Position numbers and translations under genes: made by a program | Assembly: GCA_013141015.1 (NCBI GenBank) | Contig: JABFRT010000035.1 | Span: 1 to 58,967, forward strand | Reading direction: 5' to 3' | Length of the DNA: 58,967 bases | Origin: Hyphomicrobium sp. | Lineage (GTDB): Bacteria > Pseudomonadota > Alphaproteobacteria > Rhizobiales > Hyphomicrobiaceae | Shown here: positions 16,692 to 26,568 of the stretch, in pieces | Layout of the letters: every line of letters begins with the position of its first letter | How positions within the stretch are numbered: the stretch's first letter is position 1 | The notes under the pieces: model-generated | The model's database searches: none | What the model saw: only the letters and a program-made list of their open reading frames with translations | Told to the model about the DNA's origin: nothing

Positions 16692-17860
16692 CACGTAAAA
16701 CAGCCGTATCGTCAGCAAAGATTGAACCGGGTAGCACTATCGCAATGCCACCGGCCAACGCTGAAGTTGACAGTGAAATTCTGCTTTTCGCGCTGCCCCA
16801 TCCAATTCTGGTGATCGGGAACACGGGCACCATTGTGTTCGCCAACGCAGCCGCCGAAGCGTTCTTCTCGATGAGCGCTGCGATGTTGAAGCGCAGCCAA
16901 ATCAAAGACGTGGTGGCATTCGGCTGTCCGTTGCTCGGCCTTGTTGAACAAGTCCAGTCGACATCGACCACCGTCAACGAATACGGCATCGAAGTCGCCT
17001 CGCCGCGCTTATCTCACCCGAAACTGATCGATGTCTACGGCGGACCCATGCCGGACGATCCGCGCAACATGTTCTTGATGCTGCAACAGCGCTCGATGGC
17101 GCAAATGATCGAGCGGCAGTTGACGCATCGCGCGGCGGCCCGGTCTGTGTCGGGCATGGCTGGTGTGCTGGCGCACGAGATTAAAAATCCGCTATCAGGA
17201 ATTCGCGGCGCCGCTCAGCTGTTAGAGCCCGCGCTATCAGATGAAGACCGCGCGCTGACCCAGCTGATCTGTTCGGAAACCGACCGCATCTGCAACCTGG
17301 TCGACCGCATGGAAGTGTTCGGCGACGAACGTCCAATCGTCAAAGACGCTGTCAATATCCACGACGTTCTCAATCACGTCCGGCGGATCGCTGAAAATGG
17401 GTTCGGGCGCAACGTCCGCTTTGTCGAAGACTATGATCCGTCGCTACCGGCGGTGCTGGGAAATAGAGACAAGCTCGTCCAGGTGTTCCTGAACCTCGTC
17501 AAGAATGCGGCCGAAGCCATTGGCGATAAGGGCGACGGCGGCCGCATCATCATGCAAACCGCGTTCCGCCCTGGCGTGCGCCTGTCGATAGCCGGGTCAG
17601 ATACGCGCGTCAGCCTGCCGTTGATGATCCAGATCGAGGACAACGGCGTTGGCATTGCAGACCACATGAAACCACACCTGTTCGATCCGTTCGTCACGAC
17701 CAAGCCGTCCGGTACGGGATTGGGTCTCGCACTCGTTGCCAAAATCATTTCCGACCACGGCGGCGTCATTGAGTACGACAGCGAGCCGAAACGCACGATT
17801 TTCCGCGTTCTTCTTCCCATGCAGCAGCGCACGCGCGCCGCAAACCCAGATCAACGCTAG
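16688..17860 (+). CDS. ntrB: Nitrogen-regulation sensor kinase NtrB
   Basis: 390 residues, cytoplasmic, no membrane segments. A PAS domain (about 28-140) precedes the dimerisation/phosphoacceptor helix [11 protein letters not shown], with His163 as the phosphorylation site. The catalytic domain has the N box (LVKNAAEAI), D box (EDNGVGI), F box ([14 protein letters not shown]) and G box (LGLALV). By homology it phosphorylates NtrC when nitrogen is limiting and dephosphorylates it under control of PII. It is encoded between dusB and ntrC, ten bases before the latter. Confidence 0.94.
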   Translation: MTRKTAVSSAKIEPGSTIAMPPANAEVDSEILLFALPHPILVIGNTGTIVFANAAAEAFFSMSAAMLKRSQIKDVVAFGCPLLGLVEQVQSTSTTVNEYGIEVASPRLSHPKLIDVYGGPMPDDPRNMFLMLQQRSMAQMIERQLTHRAAARSVSGMAGVLAHEIKNPLSGIRGAAQLLEPALSDEDRALTQLICSETDRICNLVDRMEVFGDERPIVKDAVNIHDVLNHVRRIAENGFGRNVRFVEDYDPSLPAVLGNRDKLVQVFLNLVKNAAEAIGDKGDGGRIIMQTAFRPGVRLSIAGSDTRVSLPLMIQIEDNGVGIADHMKPHLFDPFVTTKPSGTGLGLALVAKIISDHGGVIEYDSEPKRTIFRVLLPMQQRTRAANPDQR

Positions 17861-17870
17861 AGGATTATTC

Positions 17871-19316
17871 ATGGCCCGGGGAACAGTCCTCATTGCTGAC
17901 GACGACACCGCCATCCGAACGGTGCTTAATCAGGCCCTGGCGCGCGCTGGATATGCGCCGCGCGCCACCGGCAATGCTGCCACGCTCTGGCGCTGGGTCA
18001 GTCAGGGCGAGGGCGATGTGGTGATAACCGACGTGGTGATGCCCGACGAAAACGCTTTCGATCTGATCCCGCGTATCAAAAAAATGCGGCCCGACCTGCC
18101 GATCATCGTGATGAGCGCGCAGAACACGCTGATGACCGCTCTGACGGCGGCTGAGAAAGGCGCGTTCGAATACCTGCCCAAGCCTTTCGATTTGAACGAA
18201 GTTGTGGCCGTTGTCGGCCGGGCGCTGGCGGAACCCGGGCGCAAACGCCCAGCGCCGTCGAGCGATCGCGACACCGAAGAATTGCCGCTCATTGGCCGCT
18301 CGCCGCCGATGCAGGAAATCTATCGCGTATTGGCGCGGCTGACGCAGAGCGATCTGACGGTGATGATCAACGGCGAAAGCGGCACCGGCAAAGAGCTGGT
18401 CGCGCGCGTGCTTCACGATTACGGCAAGCGCCGCCAAGGCCCGTTCGTTGCCATTAACATGGCGGCGATCCCGCGCGAGTTGATCGAAAGCGAATTGTTC
18501 GGTCACGAAAAAGGCGCGTTCACAGGCGCGCAAACCCGCACGCCGGGACGCTTCGAGCAGGCCGAAGGCGGCACGCTGTTCCTCGACGAAATCGGTGATA
18601 TGCCGCTGGAAGCGCAGACACGTTTGCTGCGCGTTTTGCAGCAGGGCGAATACACAACCGTCGGCGGCCGCACGCCAATCAAGACGAACGTGCGCATCAT
18701 TGCCGCGACGCATCGCGATCTCAAAAATCAAATCCAGCAGGGGCTGTTCCGCGAAGACCTGTTCTATCGCTTGAATGTCGTGCCGATGCGTTTGCCGCCG
18801 TTGCGCGAACGCTCCGAAGATGTCGGCGATCTGATCCGCCACTTCCTGCGCCAAGCGGGCCGCGAAGGCTTGGGCCAGAAATCAATTGAAACAGCGGCCA
18901 TCGACCGGCTCAAGGCCCACCCATGGCCCGGCAACGTGCGCGAACTCGAAAACGTCGTCCGCCGCCTCGTCGCGCTTTACCCGCAAGACACCCTGACCGC
19001 CCAGATTGTCGAGCAGGAACTCGCTGGATCAGCGCCACCAATGCAGTCGGGCAGTGACGGTGAGAGTGGCGAATTCAGCGAGGCCGTTGAGCGCTACCTG
19101 ACGCGCTATTTTTCGTCGTTCGGAGGCGATCTGCCGCCGCCCGGTCTCTATGACCGCGTGATCCGGGACGTCGAGAAGCCGCTGTTGAGCGCGGCGCTCG
19201 CTGCCACCCGCGGCAACCAGATCAAGGCCGCCGAACTGCTTGGCCTGAACCGCAATACGCTGCGCGCCCGCATCCGCGATCTCAACATCCGCGTGTTGCG
19301 AACGGTCGAGAGCTGA
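17871..19316 (+). CDS. ntrC: Nitrogen-regulation response regulator NtrC
   Basis: 481 residues. The receiver domain (1-120) has Asp54 as phosphate acceptor. The σ54-activator AAA+ domain has Walker A GESGTGKE (168-175), GAFTGA intact at 215-220 for σ54 contact, and FLDEIGDMP as Walker B. A C-terminal Fis-type helix-turn-helix follows ([20 protein letters not shown]). All key residues are present, so it should activate σ54 promoters of nitrogen-assimilation genes. The ATG at 17871 is the true start, since the open frame extends upstream only through the ntrB 3' end. Confidence 0.95.
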   Translation: MARGTVLIADDDTAIRTVLNQALARAGYAPRATGNAATLWRWVSQGEGDVVITDVVMPDENAFDLIPRIKKMRPDLPIIVMSAQNTLMTALTAAEKGAFEYLPKPFDLNEVVAVVGRALAEPGRKRPAPSSDRDTEELPLIGRSPPMQEIYRVLARLTQSDLTVMINGESGTGKELVARVLHDYGKRRQGPFVAINMAAIPRELIESELFGHEKGAFTGAQTRTPGRFEQAEGGTLFLDEIGDMPLEAQTRLLRVLQQGEYTTVGGRTPIKTNVRIIAATHRDLKNQIQQGLFREDLFYRLNVVPMRLPPLRERSEDVGDLIRHFLRQAGREGLGQKSIETAAIDRLKAHPWPGNVRELENVVRRLVALYPQDTLTAQIVEQELAGSAPPMQSGSDGESGEFSEAVERYLTRYFSSFGGDLPPPGLYDRVIRDVEKPLLSAALAATRGNQIKAAELLGLNRNTLRARIRDLNIRVLRTVES

Positions 19317-19585
19317 GTGGTTGCGCCTGTGCGCCTTGCCGGATTGAGACCTGCGGCAATAACTTTGCCCCTTGCGCAGCCTTGACCCCCGGGTATTTCC
19401 GGGGCTAAGCCACACCCGTCGCGAAAATGTCACAGTTAGGCTGTTGGCTATTTCCGGGTGTGGCGCCGCCGCCTTTTCGGCCGCTGCAAATGTCACGACA
19501 GGCAACAGCAGGATCGCAACAGCGCCATGACCAGCGACGATTTTGCTCGGTATTGTAACCACCTAAGCCGACAGGGTGACGCCTG
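19317..19585. other. ntrC-ntrY intergenic region with long inverted repeat
   Basis: 269 bp without a gene. GCCACACCC at 19409-19417 and GGGTGTGGC at 19456-19464 are perfectly complementary across 38 bases. Inside and beside them are two copies of TATTTCCGGG (19394 and 19449) and of AAATGTCAC (about 19424 and 19488). The repeated blocks suggest a small duplicated unit or a regulatory site ahead of ntrYX. A promoter for ntrY must lie here if it is not simply read through from ntrC. Confidence 0.45.
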
Positions 19586-21913
19586 ATGGGCAATAGCAAC
19601 ACCCCCACGCCACAGAGATCACGCGCCGGGACGAGACCCGACGCTGGTGCAATCCTGATCGAGGAGCCGCAAAGCCCGCTGAACCCGTCGGACCGGGCCT
19701 TCTGGGTCGGTTTGACGGTCGTCGGCCTGTCCATCCTGTCAGCGCTTGTCAGCTACCTTATTCTCACTGGCTTGACGGCCATCGCACCGCGCAACGAGTT
19801 CGTCTGGGCAGCGCTGGCGATCAACGTCACGCTAATTTTGGCGATGCTCATCATCATTGCGCGGCAGGCGATTGGCTTGGTGCGGGCCTGGAAAGAGCGG
19901 GTGCCGGGGGCCCGGCTGCATACCCGCATCGTAGCACTGTTCAGCGTGATTGCCGCCTTGCCCGCGATCCTGCTGGCCGTCGCCGCGACCACCACGTTTT
20001 CGCGCTCGCTGGATGGCTGGTTTTCAACCCGGACCCGCGCCATTGTTGAGAACTCTTACGACGTGGCCAAGGCCTATGTCGAAGAGCACGGCCAGATCAT
20101 TCGCACTGACGCGGCCAATATGGTGCGCGACATCAACGGTATGACAGATACCGTCAAAGCCAATCCGGAAGAATTTCAAAAGCAATTGATCGGCCAGGCG
20201 GGCCTGCGCGATTTGCCGGCGGCATACATTATTGACTCCGACGGCGTGCCAGCTGTCATGGCCATCGACGATCCGAAGCTGCCTTATATCGTGCCGCCCG
20301 TCGATGTCGTCAAACTCGCAGAAGATGGTCAGGTGCCGCTGCTGATGCCAAGCGACAGTTACCGCGTTGCAGCCATCGCAAAAATCGACACGCTGCCGGG
20401 CCGCTATTTGTATGTCGCGCGCGGGGTCTCGCCGAAAGTTATCGGCCACTTGCAGCGCACAGAACAGAATGCCGAGGAATACAACAGGTTGCGCAAATCC
20501 AAGGGTGGATTGAAGATCGCCCACGGTCTGATTTACTTCATGATCTCGACAACCTCTCTGCTCGCCGCCATCTGGGCTGGCATGTGGTTTGCCGGCCGGT
20601 TCGTGGCACCAATCCGCCGCTTGATTGCCGGTGCGCAAGAGGTTTCGCTCGGCAATCTGATGATTGCGCTGCCAGAGAAGCGCGGCGAAGGCGATCTTCG
20701 CCGCTTATCTGCAACATTCAATCACATGACCCGCGAGTTGAAAGGTCAGCAGGACGCGCTGGTCTCGACCAACGCCCAGTTGACAGAGCGGCAGAACTTC
20801 ATGGAAGCCGTGCTCTCCGGCGTCTCGGCCGGTGTGATCGGCCTGGATAGCGATGACCGCATCACCTTGCTCAGCCGTTCGGCTGAACGCCTGCTTGGTG
20901 TCACCAGCGCTGGCGCGGCGGGAAAACTGCTTACCGAAATCGTTCCGGAATTCGCAGCTGTACTTGTTGAGACAGACGAGGCCGGACTGAAATCCAAAGG
21001 CCAGATCGAAGTGAACCGGCAAGTGGGCGACAACGAACGCACCTTCGCCGTCAAAATCACGCGCGAGCAGGGCGGGGAGGGCGATGTCGGCTCGGTCGTG
21101 ACATTCGATGATGTGTCAGAGCTCGTCCAAGCTCAGCGCACCAGCGCCTGGGCCGACGTGGCGCGGCGCATTGCCCATGAAATCAAGAATCCGCTGACGC
21201 CGATACAACTTTCAGCCGAGCGGCTGCGCAACAAGTTCGGTAAGCAGGTGACCGACAATCGCGAATTGTTTGATCAGCTGACGCAAACCATCGAACGCCA
21301 GACCGGGCAAATCAAAAGCATGGTCGATGAGTTCGCTTCGTTCGCGCGGATGCCCCAACCCGTCATGGCCGACCAGGACTTGCGGCTCGCCGTGCAAGAG
21401 CCGGCCATCTTGTTCCGCGAGGGCAATAAGGATATCGGATTCAGCATGCACATTCCCGATACGCCGGTGCGCGCCCGCTTTGATGTGCGATTGATTTCGC
21501 AGGCCGTCACCAACCTGATCAAGAACGCCACCGAAGCCATTGAAGGCTTTGGCGATGCGCAGGGGCGCCCTGCCGGTTACAAGGGCGAGATCGAAGTCCG
21601 CTTGATCCCAGCAGCCGACCGCGTCGCCATCGAAGTGATCGACAACGGTATCGGCCTGCCCAAACAGAACCGGGCACGGCTGTTGGAGCCCTACGTGACC
21701 ACGCGCGCCAAGGGCACCGGGCTCGGGCTGGCCATTGTTCAGAAAATTGTCGAGCAGCACGGCGGCACGCTGGCGTTGGAAGATGCACCCCTGACGGATA
21801 AGCGGGCGCGCGGTGCGCTTGTCCGCATGACGCTGCCTGTCAAGGTGGCGGGTGCTCACGAAGTTTCTACTGCAAAGACTGAGCCGGCCGCACACCAAGC
21901 AGGCCCGGCGTGA
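19586..21913 (+). CDS. ntrY: Membrane sensor kinase NtrY
   Basis: 775 residues. Three N-terminal membrane helices (about 38-62, 70-96, 115-137) are followed by an extracytoplasmic sensing region (about 140-310), a fourth helix (about 313-335), a HAMP linker (FVAPIRRLIAGAQEVSLGNL), a PAS domain (about 400-500), HisKA with [12 protein letters not shown] (His531), and HATPase with LIKNATEAI and DNGIGLPKQN. The partner is NtrX, 33 bp downstream. In studied alphaproteobacteria NtrYX takes part in nitrogen control, redox and envelope responses. Length and layout are normal for the family. Confidence 0.94.
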   Translation: MGNSNTPTPQRSRAGTRPDAGAILIEEPQSPLNPSDRAFWVGLTVVGLSILSALVSYLILTGLTAIAPRNEFVWAALAINVTLILAMLIIIARQAIGLVRAWKERVPGARLHTRIVALFSVIAALPAILLAVAATTTFSRSLDGWFSTRTRAIVENSYDVAKAYVEEHGQIIRTDAANMVRDINGMTDTVKANPEEFQKQLIGQAGLRDLPAAYIIDSDGVPAVMAIDDPKLPYIVPPVDVVKLAEDGQVPLLMPSDSYRVAAIAKIDTLPGRYLYVARGVSPKVIGHLQRTEQNAEEYNRLRKSKGGLKIAHGLIYFMISTTSLLAAIWAGMWFAGRFVAPIRRLIAGAQEVSLGNLMIALPEKRGEGDLRRLSATFNHMTRELKGQQDALVSTNAQLTERQNFMEAVLSGVSAGVIGLDSDDRITLLSRSAERLLGVTSAGAAGKLLTEIVPEFAAVLVETDEAGLKSKGQIEVNRQVGDNERTFAVKITREQGGEGDVGSVVTFDDVSELVQAQRTSAWADVARRIAHEIKNPLTPIQLSAERLRNKFGKQVTDNRELFDQLTQTIERQTGQIKSMVDEFASFARMPQPVMADQDLRLAVQEPAILFREGNKDIGFSMHIPDTPVRARFDVRLISQAVTNLIKNATEAIEGFGDAQGRPAGYKGEIEVRLIPAADRVAIEVIDNGIGLPKQNRARLLEPYVTTRAKGTGLGLAIVQKIVEQHGGTLALEDAPLTDKRARGALVRMTLPVKVAGAHEVSTAKTEPAAHQAGPA

Positions 21914-21946
21914 TACGAAGCAATCTGGCGTCCAAGGAGCCGAACG

Positions 21947-23344
21947 ATGGCATCTGATATTCTGATCGTCGATGATGAAGCCGATATCCGCGAATTGATC
22001 TCCGGAATTCTGCAGGATGAAGGCCACACCACCCGGTTGGCGCGCGACAGCGACGAGGCCTTGAAAGCCGTCGAGGACCGCCGCCCGCACTTGGTCATTC
22101 TTGACATCTGGCTGCAGGGCAGCCGTCTCGACGGTTTGGAAGTGCTGTCGGTTATCAAGCGCACCTATCCAGATCTGCCGGTGGTCATCATCTCGGGCCA
22201 CGGCAATATCGAAACGGCGGTCACCGCCATCCGGCGCGGCGCCTACGACTACATCGAGAAGCCCTTCAAGTCCGACCGCTTGAATCTCGTCGTGCTGCGC
22301 GCGCTTGAAGCCTCGCAGTTGAAGCGCGAAGTCCGCGACCTCAAGGAGCGCTCGGTCGTCTCGGCAGATATGATCGGCAAATCGGCTGCCATCAATCAGT
22401 TGAAGGGCCATATCGACAAGGCGGGCCCAACCAACTCGCGCATCATGATCCGCGGATCATCGGGCACAGGCAAGGAATTAGCAGCCCGCGTGCTGCATCA
22501 AAAATCGTTGCGGGCCTCGGGGCCGTTCGTGGTCTTGAATGCCGCCGCAATGGTGCCCGACCGCGTCGAAGAGGAATTGTTTGGCACAGAAGACCGCACC
22601 GGCGGGCCGCGCAAAGTCGGTGCGCTTGAAGAAGCCCACACCGGCACGCTCTACATCGACGAAGTTGCCGACATGCCGCTGGAGACGCAGGGCAAGGTGC
22701 TGCGCGTGCTGGTCGAGCAGAAATTCCTGCGCATCGGCGGCTCGCAGAAGGTGTCGGTCGATGTCCGCATCATCTCATCCACCAGCCGCGATTTGGAACA
22801 GGAAATCCGCGAAGGCCGGTTCCGCGAGGATCTCTACCATCGCTTGAACGTGGTGACGCTGCGCGTGCCAAGCCTTGCTGAGCGCCGCGAGGATATTCCG
22901 GAACTCATTCAGTATTTCATCGGCCAAGTCGCACAAACATCGGGCCTTGCACCCCGCCGCATCGGTGAAGACGCGATTGCCGTGCTCCAAGCGCACGATT
23001 GGCCGGGCAACGTCCGCGAATTGCGCAACAACGTCGAACGCTTGATGATCCTGGCCGGCGGCGAGCCGAACGCCATCATCACCGCCGAAATGCTGCCTGA
23101 AGAAATCGGCTCGAACGTGCCGCTGCCGGTCAACGGCGGGGCCGAGCACTTGATGTCCCTGCCTCTGCGCGAAGCGCGTGAAATCTTCGAGCGTGAATAT
23201 CTGCTGGCCCAGATCAACCGCTTCGGCGGCAACATCTCGCGCACTGCTGAGTTCGTCGGCATGGAGCGCTCGGCACTGCACCGCAAGTTGCGCGCGCTCG
23301 GCGTCTCGTCCGATCAGCGCTCCAGCGAACTGAGATCGGCGTGA
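21947..23344 (+). CDS. ntrX: Response regulator NtrX
   Basis: 465 residues. The receiver domain carries Asp53; an AAA+ domain with Walker A GSSGTGKE (170-177) follows, and a Fis-like C-terminal helix-turn-helix (NISRTAEFVGMERSALHRKL). The GAFTGA loop that contacts σ54 is not present: the aligned stretch, about residues 213-220, reads GTEDRTGG. NtrX therefore probably does not open σ54 promoters and acts as an ordinary DNA-binding activator or repressor. This is common for the NtrX family. Its ATG lies close behind ntrY, so the pair is co-transcribed. Confidence 0.94.
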   Translation: MASDILIVDDEADIRELISGILQDEGHTTRLARDSDEALKAVEDRRPHLVILDIWLQGSRLDGLEVLSVIKRTYPDLPVVIISGHGNIETAVTAIRRGAYDYIEKPFKSDRLNLVVLRALEASQLKREVRDLKERSVVSADMIGKSAAINQLKGHIDKAGPTNSRIMIRGSSGTGKELAARVLHQKSLRASGPFVVLNAAAMVPDRVEEELFGTEDRTGGPRKVGALEEAHTGTLYIDEVADMPLETQGKVLRVLVEQKFLRIGGSQKVSVDVRIISSTSRDLEQEIREGRFREDLYHRLNVVTLRVPSLAERREDIPELIQYFIGQVAQTSGLAPRRIGEDAIAVLQAHDWPGNVRELRNNVERLMILAGGEPNAIITAEMLPEEIGSNVPLPVNGGAEHLMSLPLREAREIFEREYLLAQINRFGGNISRTAEFVGMERSALHRKLRALGVSSDQRSSELRSA

Positions 23345-23360
23345 GAAAAGAGCCCTCGCC

Positions 23361-24228
23361 GTGAGCCGCATCATTTATGTGAATGGCCAATACAAGCCAT
23401 ATGCCTCAGCGTACATCCATGCTGAGGATCGCGGTTTTCAATTCGCGGATTCGGTCTATGAGGTGATCGAGGTTTTGGGCGGCAAACTCATTGACGCGCC
23501 GACGACATCTCGCCCGCCTTGAACGCTCGCTTGGTGAATTGCGCATGCCCGCGCCCATGGGGCGGCCAGCGCTGCTGCACGTCTTTGCCCGCACGATAAA
23601 GCTCAACCGCGTGCGCGATGGTCTCGTGTATCTTCAAGTCTCGCGTGGTGAGGGACCCCGTGATTTCGCATTTCCGTCGCCGGACCGGGTCGCGCCGACG
23701 CTGGTCGTGATCGCGCGCAGCCAATCGCAAGCCAAAATTGCAGCCCTTGCCACAACCGGCATTGCCGTCATCACCATGCCCGACATGCGCTGGGGCCGGT
23801 GCGATATCAAATCGGTTATGCTGCTGCCTGCCTGCCTTGCAAAGGACGAAGCGCGAGCCAAGGGCGCCCGGGAAGTTTGGTTCACGGATGCGAACGGCAA
23901 CATCACAGAAGGCGCATCCAGCAATGCCTGGATTGTCACGGCGCCGGGAACGCTGATCACCCGCCCGCTCGATCACCGCATTCTCGGCGGCGTCACACGC
24001 GCTACCCTGATTGATTGCGCCCGGCGGACCGGCCTCGCTTTTGAAGAGCGCGCATTCAACATTGCAGATGCGCTGGCCGCAAAAGAAGCCTTCATCACGT
24101 CGGCATCAAACACCGTGATGCCCGTCATCGCGATTGACGGCCATCAAATCGCTGACGGCCGTCCAGGGCCTTTAACCCTGCGGCTTCGATCAGAATTTCA
24201 TCATAGTGCCGAAATTTCAGACCTTTAG
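23361..24228 (+). pseudogene. D-amino-acid aminotransferase, frameshifted
   Basis: PLP fold-type IV aminotransferase, likely D-alanine aminotransferase, which makes D-amino acids for the cell wall. Reading starts at GTG 23361 (SRIIYVNGQYKPY, then HAEDRGFQFADSVYEVIEV), which is the conserved family start. The frame breaks inside GACGCGCCGACG near 23499. Deleting one C restores LIDARRHLARLERSLGELRM, and the open frame then continues with LAKDEARAKGAREVWF, ITEGASSNAWIV and ITSASNTVMPV to TAG at 24228. Only one base is wrong and the rest is well conserved, so sequencing error or very recent decay are both possible. It sits between ntrX and hfq, as in other members of the order. Confidence 0.82.
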
Positions 24229-24417
24229 CCGGACAAAACACGGGGTGTACGTCAAAAGTGGCAGACATTGAGGCCTTTAAATTGCCTGATGAAGCGCTAT
24301 TCTCCCCGGTGTTGCGACTGTCTCAAATGAGTATCCGGCCTTCACCGTCCAGTTCTGCTGGGCGGAGGCGGAACGCTGAATAAACACCGAAACAACAAAA
24401 AATAACGGATAAAAACA

Positions 24418-24669
24418 ATGGCAGCGGAAAAGCAGCAGAACCTTCAAGACACCTTTCTCAATTACGTGCGCAAGAATAAAACCCCGCTGACGATTTTCCT
24501 AGTCAACGGCGTCAAGCTGCAGGGCATTGTCAGCTGGTTTGACAATTTCTGCGTGCTGCTGCGCCGCGATGGGCATTCCCAGCTCGTCTATAAGCATGCG
24601 ATCTCGACCATCATGCCGGGTGGCCCGCTGAACCTGAACGATCAGGACGGCGAGAGCATCAGCGGGTGA
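24418..24669 (+). CDS. hfq: RNA chaperone Hfq
   Basis: 83 residues, one Sm-like domain forming a hexameric ring that pairs small RNAs with mRNAs. Sm1 ([20 protein letters not shown], about 9-28) and Sm2 ([12 protein letters not shown], about 56-67) are fully conserved, including the KH motif at the proximal RNA-binding site. The acidic tail is short, as usual in alphaproteobacteria. The 190-bp region upstream should hold its own promoter. The stop overlaps the hflX GTG start by four bases. Confidence 0.95.
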   Translation: MAAEKQQNLQDTFLNYVRKNKTPLTIFLVNGVKLQGIVSWFDNFCVLLRRDGHSQLVYKHAISTIMPGGPLNLNDQDGESISG

Positions 24670-26079
24670 GCAACGACCCAATCGACGGCGATGACAGCAA
24701 GAACGAAGGCCGGTCTCTGAAGGCGCGCCGCCGGCAGCCCGAAGAAACGCGCGCGCCGCGTCAGCGCACGCTTGTACTGGTGCCGGTGTGGAAGCGGCAG
24801 GTAAAGGTCGGTGAAAAGACCAAACCGTTTCCGCAAATCCATACGCCAGAGAACCGGCTGGCCGAAGCCATCGGTCTATGCAACGCGATTGACCTCGACA
24901 TCATCGATGCGATTGTCGTGCCTTTGTCGGAGCCGCGGCCGTCAACGCTGCTCGGGTCGGGCAAGGTTGACGAGCTGCGCGATGTGGTCGCCAACGGCGA
25001 GATTGGTCTCGTCATCGTCGATCACATCGTAACGCCTGTGCAGCAGCGCAATCTTGAGAAGGCCTGGGGCGCTAAGGTCATCGACCGAACCGGGTTGATC
25101 CTCGAAATTTTCGGCAGCCGTGCGCGTACCAAGGAAGGCGTGCTGCAGGTCGAACTCGCGCATCTCTCATATCAGAAGGGCCGGCTTGTGCGCGCCTGGA
25201 CCCATTTGGAACGCCAGCGCGGCGGTGGCGGCTTCCTTGGTGGCCCGGGTGAAGCGCAGATCGAGCTTGACCGGCGCATGCTGCAGGATCGCATCGACGC
25301 GATCAAAGGCGACCTGAAAGAGGTCGTCAAAACCCGCGAGCTGCATCGCAAGGGCCGCCGCAAGGTGCCATATCCGATCGTCGCAATTGTCGGCTACACC
25401 AACGCCGGCAAGTCGACGTTGTTCAACAAGATCACGGGCGCCGGCGTGCTCGCGATGGATCAGGTGTTCGCAACGCTCGATCCGACCATGCGCGAATTGA
25501 AATCTGCCGAGCGCGCGCAAGATCATCCTGTCCGACACCGTCGGTTTCATTTCCGATCTGCCGACGATGCTGGTGGCGGCATTCCGCGCGACGCTGGAAG
25601 AAGTCATCGAGGCCGATCTGATCCTGCATGTGCGCGACATCGCGCATGATGAGACCGAGGCCCAGGCGCACGACGTCGAAAAAGTCTTGTCCGATCTCGG
25701 CATCGATACGCTGCCGGCTGACAACCACATTCTGGAGGTGTGGAACAAGGTCGATCTGCTGACGGCCGACAAACTGAGCGAGCTACAACACGAAGCCGCC
25801 CGCAATGAGCGTCATCCCGTGCTGGTGTCGGCGGCCACAGGCGAGGGGCTGGATGCGCTGTTCGCCGCGATTGACGCGCGGCTCGGGCGCGCTGACGAGA
25901 TCGTCGAGGTCGTGATCCCCGGCCACGAAGGCGCGCTGATTGCGTGGCTGTACGAGAACGCCGAAGTCATGACCCGCACCACTTCCGACGACGGCGCTTT
26001 GCATTTGAAACTCCGCCTCGCGTCCGAAAAGAAGGACCGGACCATCGCCCATCTGCGCAAGGCAGGGGTGAGGGTTTAG
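24666..26079 (+). pseudogene. hflX: GTPase HflX, frameshifted
   Basis: Ribosome-associated GTPase that splits stalled 70S ribosomes. The first about 280 codons, from GTG 24666, contain the HflX N-terminal domain (PSTLLGSGKVDEL, then IDRTGLILEIFGSRARTKEG), the helical linker with GGGGFLGGPGE, and the G1 loop GYTNAGKSTL. The frame breaks in GAGCGCGCGCAAG near 25511-25518. Dropping one base joins TMRELKSAE to KIILSDTVGFISDLP (G3 region), and reading continues through NKVD (G4) to a normal C-terminus at TAG 26079. The combined product would be about 470 residues. The conserved flanks argue for a sequence error or very recent mutation rather than an old pseudogene. Confidence 0.85.
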
Positions 26080-26123
26080 CAGTTAGCCAGTCGCGCCTCA
26101 ATCACGATGCCCGCTACCTTGGT

Positions 26124-26294
26124 CCTCTCCCTTAGGGAGAGGATGCCCGAAGGGCAGGTGAGGGGGCTTGATGCGAGAGCGGTGCTTGCTCCAAGCCCCT
26201 CATCCGGTCCGCCTCAATTGGCGCTATCGCGCCGGGCGGACCACCTTCTCCCCAAGGGAGAAGGACGGCGCGCACTCAGCCGGTGTCGCCCGCG
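26124..26294. repeat. Dispersed palindromic repeat, copy 1
   Basis: About 170 bp built of nested palindromes. The left arm CTCTCCCTTAGGGAGAG is followed by a small hairpin GCCC-GAA-GGGC, then AGGTGAGGGGGCTTGATG, the block AAGCCCCTCATCCGG, a GC-rich palindrome, the right arm CTTCTCCCCAAGGGAGAAG and CTCAGCCGGTGTCGCC. A second copy lies 40 bp downstream. No open frame of quality crosses it. It resembles REP/BIME-type elements; function unknown. Confidence 0.85.
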
Positions 26295-26334
26295 TCGCTT
26301 GCCTCGCCTAAATCGCGGTGCCAGCCATGGTGTT

Positions 26335-26511
26335 CCTCTCCCTTAGGGAGAGGATGTCACGAAGTGACAGGTGAGGGGGCTTGATGGGCGAGCGGTGCTT
26401 GAGAAAAGCCCCTCATCCGGTCCGCCTCGTTTGGCGCTATCGCGCCGGGCGGGGCAGGCTCTTCTCCCCAAGGGAGAAGGAAGTTGAACCCCTCAGCCGG
26501 TGTCGCCTGCG
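26335..26511. repeat. Dispersed palindromic repeat, copy 2
   Basis: Same arrangement as copy 1 and mostly identical, from CCTCTCCCTTAGG to GGTGTCGCCTGCG. The inner hairpin differs, TGTCAC-GAA-GTGACA against TGCCC-GAA-GGGCA, with both sides of the stem changed so that pairing is kept. The stretches just before the two long arms also vary. It ends about 58 bp before the flavoprotein gene. Confidence 0.85.
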
Positions 26512-26568
26512 CCCCAGCGCAATGCCACGCCCTTGGTAACTGCAACTTTTCGGTGTATTCTGTGGCCC

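Noticed and set aside
17865-18854. Antisense frame of 329 codons across ntrC
   Set aside because: The plus strand encodes a fully conserved response regulator; the antisense frame is Arg/Gln-rich without domains.
26124-26511. CRISPR array
   Set aside because: Only two copies of about 170 bp with internal palindromes; repeat and spacer lengths do not fit a CRISPR array and no cas gene is present.
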